From Opitutaceae bacterium (GTDB taxonomy: Bacteria; Verrucomicrobiota; Verrucomicrobiia; Opitutales; Opitutaceae), in the NCBI GenBank assembly GCA_003151515.1, contig PLXS01000002.1:62001-126000 (forward strand): 64,000 nucleotides of DNA, read 5' to 3'. Below the pieces are notes generated by a model, which was given only the letters and a program-made list of their open reading frames with translations, was not told the origin of the DNA and made no database searches. Below are positions 24,539-36,722 of this stretch, piece after piece (position 1 is the first letter of the stretch; each line of letters opens with the position of its first letter). Position numbers and translations under genes: made by a program.

Positions 24539-27337
24539 CTAGGCCACAGGCGCCTGGACCGGCGTTATGACCTCCGTCAATGCAGCCCTCAGCCCGCGAA
24601 GCCTCTCGGGGTCCTCGATGGGCTCGTGGTTCGCGCTCTCGATGTAGAAGGTGTCGATCGCAACCCCCCGCTCGGTGCCGATCCGCGCGAAGGTGATGTC
24701 GAACCCGAAGTCGAAGATGGCCTTGGCGAGTCTGTAGAGGAGGCCGATCTGGTCGCGGGCCTGCACCTCGACGATCGTGCGCTGCATCGAGATCTCATGG
24801 TAGACCTCCACGGTGGGCGGAAACGAGCTGTGGAGCGTCTCGCCGCCGTTGGAGTAGAGGTAGCGGGTGGCCGCGATCTTCTTGGCCTGCGCCACGATCT
24901 CAGGGTACAGGTCCGCGCTCGAAACCAGCGTCGACTCGATGATCTTCGCGAAGGAATCCTGCGCCGAGGAGTTCTGCACGACGCCGCGCCCGGGCTCGAT
25001 CACGTAGAAGGTGTCGATCGCGATGTGGTCGGTGCGCGAGATGACCTTCGCGCCCAGGATGTTCAGGCCCGCGACGCTGAACGCGCCGGCCAGCTTGTAG
25101 AAGAGGCCCGCCCTGTCCCACGTGACGACGTTCACCACCGTGAGGGACCGGTTAAGGTCGTCCTTCCAGTCGATCACGGGCCGCAGCGACCCCACCGAGT
25201 CGGTCGCGGTGATCGACTGGAGCAGCTTGTTCACCATCTGGATGTGCAGCGTTATCTCGCTCGCGTCCGTCAGGATGAAGTAGCGGTCGGGAAGCAGGCT
25301 GAAGTGGGCGGCGACCTCGTCGTCGCTGATGCCCGGGATGCGTTTGGATATGAGTTCTTGTTGGGTCATCTTGCGCTTGTTCTCGTGGCTTTCGTCGACG
25401 GCTTCACCGAGGCTCAGGCGCTCAAGCGTGTTGCGGTACAGGGTGGTATGGAGCGTGTCCTTATAGCTGTTCCAGAGGTCCGCTGACGTCCCGCGGGCGT
25501 CGCAGAACGTGTGGACATAAAGACACCTGAGGCGTTCTGGGTCACCAACCAATTCGGCGAAGCTTTCCGAGGTTTTTGGATCATCGACATCCCTCTTCTG
25601 CCAGAATCGTGCCATCGCGAGATGATTTTTGATCACAAATGAAACAAGTTCGCGGCCCTGCGGGGACACCTCCAGGCGCTCCATGATCGGCCCCGCCAGG
25701 CGCACGCCGGAGGCCGAGTGGTCCTTGATGCCCGCGGCCTTGCCGATGTCGTGCAATAGGAGCGTCAGGTAGACGAGCGCCGGGTCCCCGACCTCGTGCA
25801 GGGCGTCCCGGTACTTGAGCTTGATCGGGTCGGCGTCCGTGTAGATCAGGTCGACCTCGCGGATCGCGTTAAGTGTATGTATGTCAGCGGTATACCTGTG
25901 ATAGAACTCGTGCTGGACCAAGCACGTCAGGGCGTCGAACTCGGGAATGAACCGGCCCAGGACCCCCAGCTCGTGCATGCGCTGGAGCGCCGGGTACACG
26001 GCGCCGGGCTCGGAAAGGATGGCGCGGAACGCGACGCCGGCATCCGGCGACTGGGAGATGTTGGCCATCAGGGACAGCGAGTCGCGTATAAGCTGCGCCA
26101 GGTGGAAGTCCGGCGCGCATTCGAGCCTTTGGCAGTGCCTGAAGACCCGGATCATGCGGACGGGGTCGTCCTGGAACACCGTGGGGGCCTCGGCCGCAAG
26201 CTCGTCTCCGCGCACGACGAACCCGTCCACCTTCCTCGCCTTGCGCACGCGGGCGTTCTTCAGGGTCTCCCTGAGCGTGATCTTGCCGCCGCTGGACTTC
26301 CTCCCGATCGTGAGGGCGAGCCGGCTCTCGACGATGGTCGCGATCCGGTAGATCGTCTGGGCGCTCCGGTAGTAGTCCTGCATGAAGCGCTCCACGCGGG
26401 AGAGCAGCACCTGCTGGGTGTAGCCCAGGTTCCACGCGACCCGCGGCTGCGCGTCCAGATTGAGGACGTCCGTGGGCCGGCTGCTCTCGAAGTGCAGCTC
26501 GTTTCTGACCCGCAGCAGGAAGTCGTACGCGCGGGAGAACTCGGCGACCTCGAGCGCGTTCAGGTGGCCCTCGTCGGCGAGCTCGCCCATCTTTGAGATG
26601 CCCAGCTTCACGCGAACCATCCACAGGGTGTTCTGGTAGTCGCGCAGCCCGCCGACGCCGTTCTTGATGTCGGGCTCCTGGTTGAACACCGTGTCTCCGT
26701 ACTTGGCGCGCCGCTGGGCCTGGTCCTCGAGGCGGCTGACGATGTAGCCCTTGGGGTCGTTGGTCGTGTAGAAGTTCCTGTAGGCCTGCAGGAACGAGTC
26801 GCAGAGCGCCGCCGAGCCGGCGAGGTAGCGCGCCTCGAGCACCGAGGTCATGACCATGATCTCGCGCTTGGCCTGGGTGAACACATCGTCGACCGTGCGG
26901 GTCGAGTGCCCGACCTTCAGGCCGCAGTCCCAGAGGGGGTAGAGGACCTCCTGGACCAGGTAGGCCTGGAGCGCCTCGACCGCGGCCGGCTTCGACTTCG
27001 CCGGGTACAGGAACATGATGTCGACGTCGCTCCAGGGCGCGAGCTCGCGCCGGCCGTAGCCGCCCAGGGCAATCAGCGCGACGACGGCCTGCGCCGAGGG
27101 CTTCGCGCGCGCGCGCTGGTCCATGGCCGCGTCGAAGAGGCGGGACACCATGGCGTCGATGATCTCGGTTCGCCCGTGCACGACCTCAAGGCCCGACGCC
27201 CCCTGGTCGTGGCGCAGGCGCAGGGACGCCATGGTCTCCTTCAGGAAGCCCTTGCACGCGCCGATGCGGTCCGCGTCGCTCGTTTCGGCGGTGAACGCGA
27301 GCTGCGCTCGGGCCAGTGCTTCAACGGTTTCGGGCAT
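24539..27337 (-). CDS. glnD: [Protein-PII] uridylyltransferase / uridylyl-removing enzyme
   Basis: 932-residue bifunctional nitrogen sensor that uridylylates PII at low glutamine and removes UMP at high glutamine. Domains in order: nucleotidyltransferase with GGYGRRELAPWSDVD (92-106, catalytic Asp pair), the GlnD linker, an HD phosphohydrolase domain (LLLHDIGKA near 531), and two ACT domains (about 736-783 and 851-903) that sense glutamine. The length is standard for GlnD. It is divergent from valS with a 103-base spacer. No glnB or glnA is in the window. Confidence 0.93.
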   Translation of the reverse strand: MPETVEALARAQLAFTAETSDADRIGACKGFLKETMASLRLRHDQGASGLEVVHGRTEIIDAMVSRLFDAAMDQRARAKPSAQAVVALIALGGYGRRELAPWSDVDIMFLYPAKSKPAAVEALQAYLVQEVLYPLWDCGLKVGHSTRTVDDVFTQAKREIMVMTSVLEARYLAGSAALCDSFLQAYRNFYTTNDPKGYIVSRLEDQAQRRAKYGDTVFNQEPDIKNGVGGLRDYQNTLWMVRVKLGISKMGELADEGHLNALEVAEFSRAYDFLLRVRNELHFESSRPTDVLNLDAQPRVAWNLGYTQQVLLSRVERFMQDYYRSAQTIYRIATIVESRLALTIGRKSSGGKITLRETLKNARVRKARKVDGFVVRGDELAAEAPTVFQDDPVRMIRVFRHCQRLECAPDFHLAQLIRDSLSLMANISQSPDAGVAFRAILSEPGAVYPALQRMHELGVLGRFIPEFDALTCLVQHEFYHRYTADIHTLNAIREVDLIYTDADPIKLKYRDALHEVGDPALVYLTLLLHDIGKAAGIKDHSASGVRLAGPIMERLEVSPQGRELVSFVIKNHLAMARFWQKRDVDDPKTSESFAELVGDPERLRCLYVHTFCDARGTSADLWNSYKDTLHTTLYRNTLERLSLGEAVDESHENKRKMTQQELISKRIPGISDDEVAAHFSLLPDRYFILTDASEITLHIQMVNKLLQSITATDSVGSLRPVIDWKDDLNRSLTVVNVVTWDRAGLFYKLAGAFSVAGLNILGAKVISRTDHIAIDTFYVIEPGRGVVQNSSAQDSFAKIIESTLVSSADLYPEIVAQAKKIAATRYLYSNGGETLHSSFPPTVEVYHEISMQRTIVEVQARDQIGLLYRLAKAIFDFGFDITFARIGTERGVAIDTFYIESANHEPIEDPERLRGLRAALTEVITPVQAPVA

Positions 27338-27440
27338 GGGTGGCCACCCAGTGAAACCCTCCGGGGCGAGGATTCAACCACGGATGACGAACCAAGGACT
27401 TGCCTGCGGACGACCCCGGCGGTTTGCTGTCACCCCCTAA

Positions 27441-30173
<2,733 letters not shown>

Positions 30174-30189
30174 GAACCCCCGGGGGTCA

Positions 30190-30756
30190 ATGGCCATGGC
30201 GACACGGATCCTCGCCTTTTCGGGCAGCGCGCGGCGCGAGTCGCTCAACCGGAAGTTCCTGGCCTTTGCCGTCCAGGCCGCGCGGGAGCTGGGCTGCGAG
30301 GTGAGCCTCCTTGACCTGAACGAATTCGACCTTCCGCTCTACAACGGCGACCTCGAGGACCGCGACGGCCTTCCGGCGAACGCGGCGAAGCTGATAGGCC
30401 TCATCGCCAGTCACGACGCCCTGCTCGTCGCGTCCCCCGAGTACAACTCGATGATGACGCCGCTCCTGAAGAACACGATCGACTGGTGCAGCCGCGGCGA
30501 CTCGGACCCGTTCCCGGGCAGGGCTGCCGCCGTGATCTCGGCGTCGCCGGGCCCGTTCGGAGGCGTGCGCTCGATGAGCCACGCCCAGCAGCTTCTCCTC
30601 AAGCTCGGATGCCACGTGGTTCCGGGCCAATGCGCGCTCATCCACGCCGACAAGGCCTTTGACGGGGAGGGGCGCCTGACGGACGAGCGGGCCAAGAAGT
30701 CGGCGCGGTCGCTCGTCGCGGCGCTCGCGCGGGCGGCGGCCCTTCCCTCCGGCTGA
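30190..30756 (+). CDS. NADPH-dependent FMN reductase-family protein
   Basis: 188 residues, flavodoxin-like fold. The FMN phosphate loop FSGSARRESLNRKF and the characteristic SPEYNSMMTPLLKNTIDW mark the FMN_red/chromate-reductase family, which transfers electrons from NAD(P)H to FMN, quinones or metals. ATG 30190 is followed by a second ATG two codons on. It lies 16 bases after valS, so the two probably share a transcript. The physiological acceptor is unknown. Confidence 0.86.
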   Translation: MAMATRILAFSGSARRESLNRKFLAFAVQAARELGCEVSLLDLNEFDLPLYNGDLEDRDGLPANAAKLIGLIASHDALLVASPEYNSMMTPLLKNTIDWCSRGDSDPFPGRAAAVISASPGPFGGVRSMSHAQQLLLKLGCHVVPGQCALIHADKAFDGEGRLTDERAKKSARSLVAALARAAALPSG

Positions 30757-30818
30757 AGGGGGCCGGCCAAGAACAGGATTGCGGCACGGGTTGACGTGGG
30801 CAACGTCCTTGGGGACGC

Positions 30819-31835
30819 ATGAAGAAAGCGCTCATCACAGGCATCACGGGCCAGGACGGGTCGTACCTGGCCGAGCTCCTGCTCGAGAAGGGCTACGAGG
30901 TCCATGGTATCATCCGGCGCGCCTCGACGTTCAACACGAGCAGGATCGACCACCTGTACAGCGACCCTCACGTGAACGGGGTCAGGCTCTTCCTGCACTA
31001 CGGGGACCTCGCGGACTCGGTGCAGATGGTGAAGCTACTCTACGAGCTTCAGCCCGACGAGGTCTACAACCTGGGGGCCCAGTCGCACGTGCGCGTGTCC
31101 TTCGACATCCCGGAGTACACGGGCGACGTGGACGCCCTGGGCGCGGCCAGGATTCTCGAGGCCATCCGCGAGGCGGGGCTCGTGAAGAAGGTGCGCTACT
31201 ACCAGGCCTCATCCTCGGAGATGTTCGGCAAGGTCCTGGAGGTCCCCCAGACCGAGAAGACGCCGTTCTGGCCGCGCTCCCCGTACGGCTGCGCGAAGGC
31301 CTACGCCTACTACCTGACGGTCAACTACCGGGAGAGCTACAGGCTGCACGCGAGCAACGGCATCCTCTTCAACCACGAGTCGCCGCGCAGAGGCGAGACC
31401 TTCGTGACGCGCAAGATCACCCGGGCGGCGGCGCGCATCAAGGTGGGGCTCTTGGATTCGCTCTACCTTGGCAACCTCGACGCCCAGCGCGACTGGGGCT
31501 ACGCCAAGGAGTACGTCGAGATGATGTGGCTCATGCTGCAGCAGGAGAAGCCCGACGACTACGTGGTCGCGACGAACGAGACCCACAGCGTTCGCGACTT
31601 CTGCGCGGAGGCCTTCGGCCTGCTCGGGCTCGACTGGGAGAAATACGTCAGGCACGACACGCGCTACGAGCGCCCGGCCGAGGTCGACCTGCTTATCGGC
31701 GACCCCTCGAAGGCCGCGAGGCAGCTCGGGTGGAGCCCCAAGGTGCGCTTCAAGGAGCTCGTGAAGATCATGGTCGCGCACGACCTTGACCTCGCCAAGC
31801 GCGAGTCCCAGATCTCGAAGCTGCCGCGTACGTGA
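30819..31835 (+). CDS. gmd: GDP-mannose 4,6-dehydratase
   Basis: 338-residue extended SDR enzyme converting GDP-D-mannose to GDP-4-keto-6-deoxymannose, the first step to GDP-L-fucose. The Rossmann motif is [15 protein letters not shown] at the N-terminus. Catalytic Tyr156-x3-Lys160 lies in [14 protein letters not shown]. Family signatures [20 protein letters not shown] and [18 protein letters not shown] are intact. The stop overlaps the fcl start in a GTGA junction, indicating translational coupling. The product likely goes into lipopolysaccharide, exopolysaccharide or glycoprotein, since no glycosyltransferase cluster is in view. Confidence 0.95.
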   Translation: MKKALITGITGQDGSYLAELLLEKGYEVHGIIRRASTFNTSRIDHLYSDPHVNGVRLFLHYGDLADSVQMVKLLYELQPDEVYNLGAQSHVRVSFDIPEYTGDVDALGAARILEAIREAGLVKKVRYYQASSSEMFGKVLEVPQTEKTPFWPRSPYGCAKAYAYYLTVNYRESYRLHASNGILFNHESPRRGETFVTRKITRAAARIKVGLLDSLYLGNLDAQRDWGYAKEYVEMMWLMLQQEKPDDYVVATNETHSVRDFCAEAFGLLGLDWEKYVRHDTRYERPAEVDLLIGDPSKAARQLGWSPKVRFKELVKIMVAHDLDLAKRESQISKLPRT

Positions 31836-32770
31836 ACAGGCTCTTCATCGCAGGCCACCAGGGCATGGTGGGCTCGGCGCTCGTGCGCCGGCTGCGGGGC
31901 GAGCCCGGAGTCGAGCTCCTGCTCAAGACCCGCTCCGAGCTCGACCTCATGGACCAGGGGGCGGTCGAGGCGTTCCTCGCCTCCGAGAGGCCCGACGCGG
32001 CGGTCATCGCCGCGGCCAAGGTCGGGGGCATCCACGCGAACAGCACATACCCGGCCCAGTTCCTGCACGACAACCTGGCGATCGCCTCGAACGCGATTCA
32101 CGGGGCGTGGAGGGCCGGCGTGAGGAGGGTCCTCTTCCTCGGCAGCTCCTGTATCTACCCCAAGCACGCCGCCCAGCCGATGACCGAGGAGTGCCTGCTC
32201 ACAGGTCCGCTCGAGCCCACGAACGAGGCGTATGCGATCGCGAAGATAGCGGGCCTGAAGCTGTGCCAGTTCTACCGCAGGGAGCACGGGGTCCTTTTCC
32301 ATTCGGCGATGCCGACCAACCTCTACGGGCCCGGCGACAACTACCACCCAAGGAACTCCCACGTGCTGCCGGCGCTCATCCGGCGCTTCCACGAGGCCCG
32401 CGAGGGCAGGGCGGCCGAGGTGAGGGCCTGGGGCACGGGCTCCCCGAGGCGGGAGTTCCTGCACGTCGACGACCTCGCGGACGCATGCGCGTTCCTCCTT
32501 CGCCTCGGGAACCCCCCGGACTGGATAAACGTGGGAACGGGCTCGGACGTGACCATCAGGGAGCTCACGGAGATCGTGGCGCGGGTGACCGGCTACAAGG
32601 GAAGGATTACATGGGATTCCGCGATGCCCGACGGCACCCCGCGCAAGCTCCTCGACGTGTCGAGGATGACCGCGCTCGGCTGGCGCGCGCGCATCGGGCT
32701 TGAGGACGGCGTGGCCTTCGCGTACCGAAGCTTCCTCTCGGAAAAGGAGGCGGGCACCCTGCGCGAGTAG
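31832..32770 (+). CDS. fcl: GDP-L-fucose synthase
   Basis: 312-residue SDR epimerase/reductase that turns GDP-4-keto-6-deoxymannose into GDP-L-fucose with NADPH. Rossmann start [15 protein letters not shown]; signature [20 protein letters not shown]; catalytic Tyr/Lys in [13 protein letters not shown]; late motif [18 protein letters not shown] 31832 overlaps the gmd stop by four bases. It is followed 12 bases later by tatC, so gmd-fcl-tatC may share a transcript. Confidence 0.95.
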   Translation: MNRLFIAGHQGMVGSALVRRLRGEPGVELLLKTRSELDLMDQGAVEAFLASERPDAAVIAAAKVGGIHANSTYPAQFLHDNLAIASNAIHGAWRAGVRRVLFLGSSCIYPKHAAQPMTEECLLTGPLEPTNEAYAIAKIAGLKLCQFYRREHGVLFHSAMPTNLYGPGDNYHPRNSHVLPALIRRFHEAREGRAAEVRAWGTGSPRREFLHVDDLADACAFLLRLGNPPDWINVGTGSDVTIRELTEIVARVTGYKGRITWDSAMPDGTPRKLLDVSRMTALGWRARIGLEDGVAFAYRSFLSEKEAGTLRE

Positions 32771-32782
32771 CCCGGCGCCATC

Positions 32783-33763
32783 GTGGCCGACGAGAAACCC
32801 AGCATTCCGGCGGAGTTGGAGGACACGGGCCCCAAGAAGTCCTTCTGGGGGCACCTGGCCGACCTGCGCACCGCCCTCATCCGCTCGGCGATCGCGGTCG
32901 GGGCCGCGCTCCTCCTCTGCCTGTTCCTCGACCCGTGGATCGTGCGGGTGCTCGAGTACCCGCTGCGCCACATCCACATGTTCGAGAAGGCGAAGCCGAC
33001 GGTCACGTTCCAGATCGGGAGCGCGAGGCTCGGGCCCTACGTGGTGACGCGCGAGGAGTTTCCCGGGCTGCCGCCGGGAGACGCGCCCAACGTGGTCTTC
33101 CGTGTGGGCGCGGCCGAGGTGGGCAAGCAGCAGGTGTTGACGCTCACGATGGACCCGTCGCTGCCGCCCGCCGACGCGGTCGACATCCGGCTGCACAACC
33201 TGAGCCCCGCCGAGGCCTTCTTGGTGGCCTTCCATGTCGCCATCTACGCGGCCCTCGCCGTGTCCTCGCCCTTCTGGATCTACTTCCTGGGTGGGTTCAT
33301 CCTGCCGGCGCTCAACCTGCGCGAGCGCAGCGTCATCTTCAGCTGGCTCGGGTGGTCGGCCGGGCTCTTCCTGGCCGGAATGCTCTCGACCTACTTCATC
33401 CTCCTTCCGGTCGCCCTGCGCGCGTCCGTGCAGTACTCCAATCTGCTCGGCTTCTCCGCGCAGGACTGGCGCGCCGACGAGTACATCAACTTCACCTGCA
33501 AGTTCCTCTTCGGCATGGGCCTCGGGTTCCAGTTCCCGCTGGTCGTGCTGTTCCTGGTGAAGATAGGCGTCCTGTCGCATTCGGACCTTGCCAAGTACCG
33601 CAGGCACGTGGCCGTCCTCTCCCTGATCCTGGGGGCCGTGCTGACGACGCCCGAGGTCGTGACCCAGGTCGCGATGGCGATCCCCCTCTACCTGCTCTAC
33701 GAGATCTGCATCTGGATAGCCTGGTACTGGGAGAGGAAGAAGGCGAAGGCGCCCGCAACTTGA
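32783..33763 (+). CDS. tatC: Sec-independent (Tat) translocase subunit TatC, with extended periplasmic insertion
   Basis: 326 residues, longer than the usual about 250. The start is GTG 32783, and KKSFWGHLADLRTALIRSA is the conserved N-terminal docking region. After helix 1 (IAVGAALLLCLFLDPWIV) there is an extra stretch of about 90 residues before the conserved SPAEAFLVAFHVAIYAAL, then the remaining helices with FILPALNLRERSVI, FGMGLGFQFPLVV and a final LLYEICIWIAW. It moves folded Tat proteins across the membrane. At least three candidate Tat substrates are encoded in this window. No tatA is adjacent. Confidence 0.9.
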   Translation: MADEKPSIPAELEDTGPKKSFWGHLADLRTALIRSAIAVGAALLLCLFLDPWIVRVLEYPLRHIHMFEKAKPTVTFQIGSARLGPYVVTREEFPGLPPGDAPNVVFRVGAAEVGKQQVLTLTMDPSLPPADAVDIRLHNLSPAEAFLVAFHVAIYAALAVSSPFWIYFLGGFILPALNLRERSVIFSWLGWSAGLFLAGMLSTYFILLPVALRASVQYSNLLGFSAQDWRADEYINFTCKFLFGMGLGFQFPLVVLFLVKIGVLSHSDLAKYRRHVAVLSLILGAVLTTPEVVTQVAMAIPLYLLYEICIWIAWYWERKKAKAPAT

Positions 33764-33795
33764 CCGCGTGCGGGCCGCAGGCAAGCTGACGGCCC

Positions 33796-35421
33796 GTGCA
33801 GGCCTTTGAACACGCGCTCCTGTTGCTCCTGCTCGCGGCCGCGCTGAGCGTCCTCGGACGCTGGCTCCCCTGGCCCCAGCTCATCACCTACCTCCTGGGG
33901 GGGGCCGCCGCCGCGCTCCTTCCGTGGTTCCCGCGCCTCTCGCTGGACCCCGGCTTCTTCTTCCTGTGCTTCGTGCCGCCGCTCGTGTTCTCGGACGGCT
34001 GGCTCATGCCGCTGCGGGAATTCGCCAAGGCGAGGCGCCCGATCCTCTTGCTCTCGATCGGCCTCGTCGCCTTCACGACGCTCTGCGTCGGGTTCGCGGC
34101 CCACATGCTCGTGCCCGGCCTTCCCCTCGCGATGGCCTTCGCGCTCGGCGCCGTCGTCTCACCCACGGACGCCGTGGCCGTCAGCGCGGCCACCGAGCGG
34201 CTGAGGCTTCCCGCGCGGATCACGACCATCCTCGGCGGCGAGAGCCTCATGAACGACGCGAGCGGCCTGGTGGCGTTCAAGTTCGCGCTGGCCGCCGCCG
34301 CGGCGGGCGTCTTCTCGCCCGGCCGGATGGCCGGCGAGTTCCTCCTCGTCTCCACGGGCGGACTCGCCCTCGGCCTTGCGGCCGGCTACGCGGTGGGCCG
34401 GCTGCGCGACCTTTTGAGGCACCTCGGCGCGAGCGACGGGCCGACCGAGACGACCCTGTCGCTCCTGACGCCCTACGCGGCCTATCTTCTCGCCGAGGGC
34501 GTGGGCGTCTCGGGGATACTCGCCGTCGTCGCGGCCGGGCTTTACTCCGGATGGCGCGACCCCGTGCGCATGGACGCGGAGGCGCGCCAGAGCACGTACG
34601 CGGCGTGGACTCTTGTCATCTACTGGCTCAACGGGATCGCCTTCGTGCTCCTCGGCCTGCAGGCCCCCGCGCTTCTGTCGGCCGTCGGCCACCAGTTCAC
34701 GGTCGCGCGGCTTGCCGGCCTCACGGCGGCGGTGTCGGCGGTCGCCATGGTTGCCCGAATCGTATGGGTCATCCCCGGCACCTATGCCCCCTTCCTCCTT
34801 CCCGGGGTCAGGCGCAGGGAGACTCCCTCGCCGCTGAGCGGCGTGCTCGTGGTGTGCTGGGCGGGCATGAGGGGCACCGTCACCCTGGCGGCCGCCCTCT
34901 CCATCCCCCTGCTCCTTCCAAGCGGCGAGCCGTACCCGGGGCGCGACATCGTCATCTTCCTCGCCTTCGGGGTGATCGCCACGACGCTTCTCGTGCAGGG
35001 AACCACGCTCGAGCCCCTGATCCGTAGCCTGGGGATCCGCGAGGACGAGAGCAGGGCGGGCGAGGAGCGCCTCGCCCGCATCACCGCCGTCGAGGCCGGG
35101 CTTAAGACCCTGCGCGCGATCAGCGCCGGCACCGTCGAGGAGAGCGCCGCGCTCAGCCAGGTGGTGTCGGAGTACGAGCAGAGGCTCGCGGTGCTCACGA
35201 CCGAGGGGGAGACCCGCCGGAGCGCGGCCATGCGCCGGGGCGCGGAGCACGCCTACCGCATGGCGGCGCTACGGGCCGAGCGGAAGGCCGTGGACGACCT
35301 CTGGCGCTCCAACGCCATCATCGACGAGGTCCACCGGCCCCTCCAGCACCTCCTCGACCACGAGGAGACCGTGCTGCGCGGGACGGAGCCGAGGGAGGAA
35401 GCCCAGGCGGCTAGCGGTTGA
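33796..35421 (+). CDS. CPA1-family Na+/H+ antiporter
   Basis: 541-residue inner-membrane exchanger. The CPA1 core motifs are present: [30 protein letters not shown], and [16 protein letters not shown], which holds the conserved ND pair. Helices are followed by a cytosolic C-terminal tail of about 130 residues ([20 protein letters not shown]), probably regulatory. It exports Na+ in exchange for protons. GTG start at 33796. Its 3' end overlaps the convergent aldo/keto reductase gene by 11 bases. Confidence 0.87.
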   Translation: MQAFEHALLLLLLAAALSVLGRWLPWPQLITYLLGGAAAALLPWFPRLSLDPGFFFLCFVPPLVFSDGWLMPLREFAKARRPILLLSIGLVAFTTLCVGFAAHMLVPGLPLAMAFALGAVVSPTDAVAVSAATERLRLPARITTILGGESLMNDASGLVAFKFALAAAAAGVFSPGRMAGEFLLVSTGGLALGLAAGYAVGRLRDLLRHLGASDGPTETTLSLLTPYAAYLLAEGVGVSGILAVVAAGLYSGWRDPVRMDAEARQSTYAAWTLVIYWLNGIAFVLLGLQAPALLSAVGHQFTVARLAGLTAAVSAVAMVARIVWVIPGTYAPFLLPGVRRRETPSPLSGVLVVCWAGMRGTVTLAAALSIPLLLPSGEPYPGRDIVIFLAFGVIATTLLVQGTTLEPLIRSLGIREDESRAGEERLARITAVEAGLKTLRAISAGTVEESAALSQVVSEYEQRLAVLTTEGETRRSAAMRRGAEHAYRMAALRAERKAVDDLWRSNAIIDEVHRPLQHLLDHEETVLRGTEPREEAQAASG

Positions 35422-36403
35422 CCGCCTGCATGCTGTGCGCCGGGTAGCGTTCGCCCGCGGCGCGCCCGGCGGGCAGGGCCGCGTCGATCTCGGCCAGCTC
35501 GCCCGCGGAGAGGCGCACCGCCGCCGCCCCCATGTTCTCGTCAAGGAACCGCAGGCGCTTCGTGCCGGGGATGGGGACGATGTCCTCGCCCTGGGCCAGC
35601 ACCCAGGCCAGGGCGAGCTGGCTTGCTGTGCAGCCCTTGGCCCTGGCGAGCGCCTCGATCCTGGCGACGAGATCCAGATTCCTCTGGAAGTTGTCGCCCT
35701 GGAAGCGCGGCGAGAACCTGCGGTAGTCGTCCGCGGCCAGGTCCTCGAGCCTCTTGAACTGTCCCGTGAGGAACCCGCGGCCGAGCGGGCTGTAGGCAAC
35801 GAAGCCGATCCCGAGGTCGCGCACCGCCGGGAGGATTGCGTCCTCGGGGTCGCGGCTCCAGAGTGAGTACTCGGTCTGCAGAGCCGAGATCGGGTGGACC
35901 GCCGACGCCCTGCGCAGCGTGGCCGGCGCGGCCTCCGACATCCCCAGGTGGCGGACCTTGCCGGCCCTGACGAGCTCGGCCATCGCGCCCACCGTCTCCT
36001 CGATCGGCACCGTGGGGTCGACGCGGTGCTGGTAGTAGAGGTCGATCACGTCGACCCTAAGCCTCGAGAGGCTGGCCTCGCAGCATTCGCGCACGTACCT
36101 CGCGTCGCCCCGCACGCCGAGGAACTCGCCCTTGGGGCCGCGCACGTTGCCGAACTTGGTCGCGAGGACGACGCGCCCGCGCCGGTCCGCGATCGCCCTG
36201 CCGACCAGCTCCTCGTTGCGGCCGCTCCCGTACATGTCGGCCGTGTCGAGGAAGTTGCCGCCGGAGTCGAGGTAGCGGTGGATGACGCGGATCGACTCGG
36301 CGTCGTCCATCCTGGACGGGTCGTAGAACTCGCTCATGCCCATGCATCCGAGTCCGATTGCGGAGACCTTGGGGCCGTTGCGGCCAAGCGTGCGTTCAGT
36401 CAT
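35411..36403 (-). CDS. Aldo/keto reductase
   Basis: 330-residue cytosolic NADPH-dependent reductase of the AKR superfamily (AKR13-like). N-terminal [24 protein letters not shown]; catalytic Asp and Tyr in [14 protein letters not shown]; Lys in VVLATKFG; His in [14 protein letters not shown]; cofactor segment [16 protein letters not shown]. Typical substrates are aldehydes and ketones of sugar or xenobiotic origin. It overlaps the antiporter 3' end by 11 bases tail to tail. A 319-base spacer separates it from the next divergent gene. Confidence 0.9.
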   Translation of the reverse strand: MTERTLGRNGPKVSAIGLGCMGMSEFYDPSRMDDAESIRVIHRYLDSGGNFLDTADMYGSGRNEELVGRAIADRRGRVVLATKFGNVRGPKGEFLGVRGDARYVRECCEASLSRLRVDVIDLYYQHRVDPTVPIEETVGAMAELVRAGKVRHLGMSEAAPATLRRASAVHPISALQTEYSLWSRDPEDAILPAVRDLGIGFVAYSPLGRGFLTGQFKRLEDLAADDYRRFSPRFQGDNFQRNLDLVARIEALARAKGCTASQLALAWVLAQGEDIVPIPGTKRLRFLDENMGAAAVRLSAGELAEIDAALPAGRAAGERYPAHSMQAVNR

Positions 36404-36722
36404 CTTTTCTGTGGATTGTAGGGACGAAACCTAACGCGCGACCGGGCCGAGGCGCAAGGTTGTCCGCAGGAGTGAGGCAGTCCTTGCGACTCATGCCGGA
36501 CGCGCCTGCCCTGTGCGCCCGGCACAGCTCAAGAGCCATGACCCAACCCCTTTGACCCTGCACTGCGTCACGCGCCAAAACGGCTCGCCGTCAGGTTGCG
36601 TTGTCGGGTAGCCTCGGACAATGGATCGGCCACCTGGCGTCCGGTCGACTCCGGCAATGGTGCCACGCGCGGCGCGTGAGCGGACGCCTTTGTCCCAAAA
36701 TCGAAGAACAACCCAAATCCCC
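36404..36722. other. Divergent intergenic region, nothing recognised
   Basis: About 319 bases between the aldo/keto reductase and the GH127-like gene, less coding-like than its neighbours. If the latter's upstream in-frame ATGs (36621 or 36657) are used the gap shortens to about 220 bases. I see no hairpin, RNA motif or convincing promoter. Confidence 0.35.

Noticed and set aside
31664..33784. 706-codon minus-strand open frame over gmd-fcl-tatC
   Set aside because: Antisense to three clear enzymes/transporters; low-complexity Arg/Glu/His composition.
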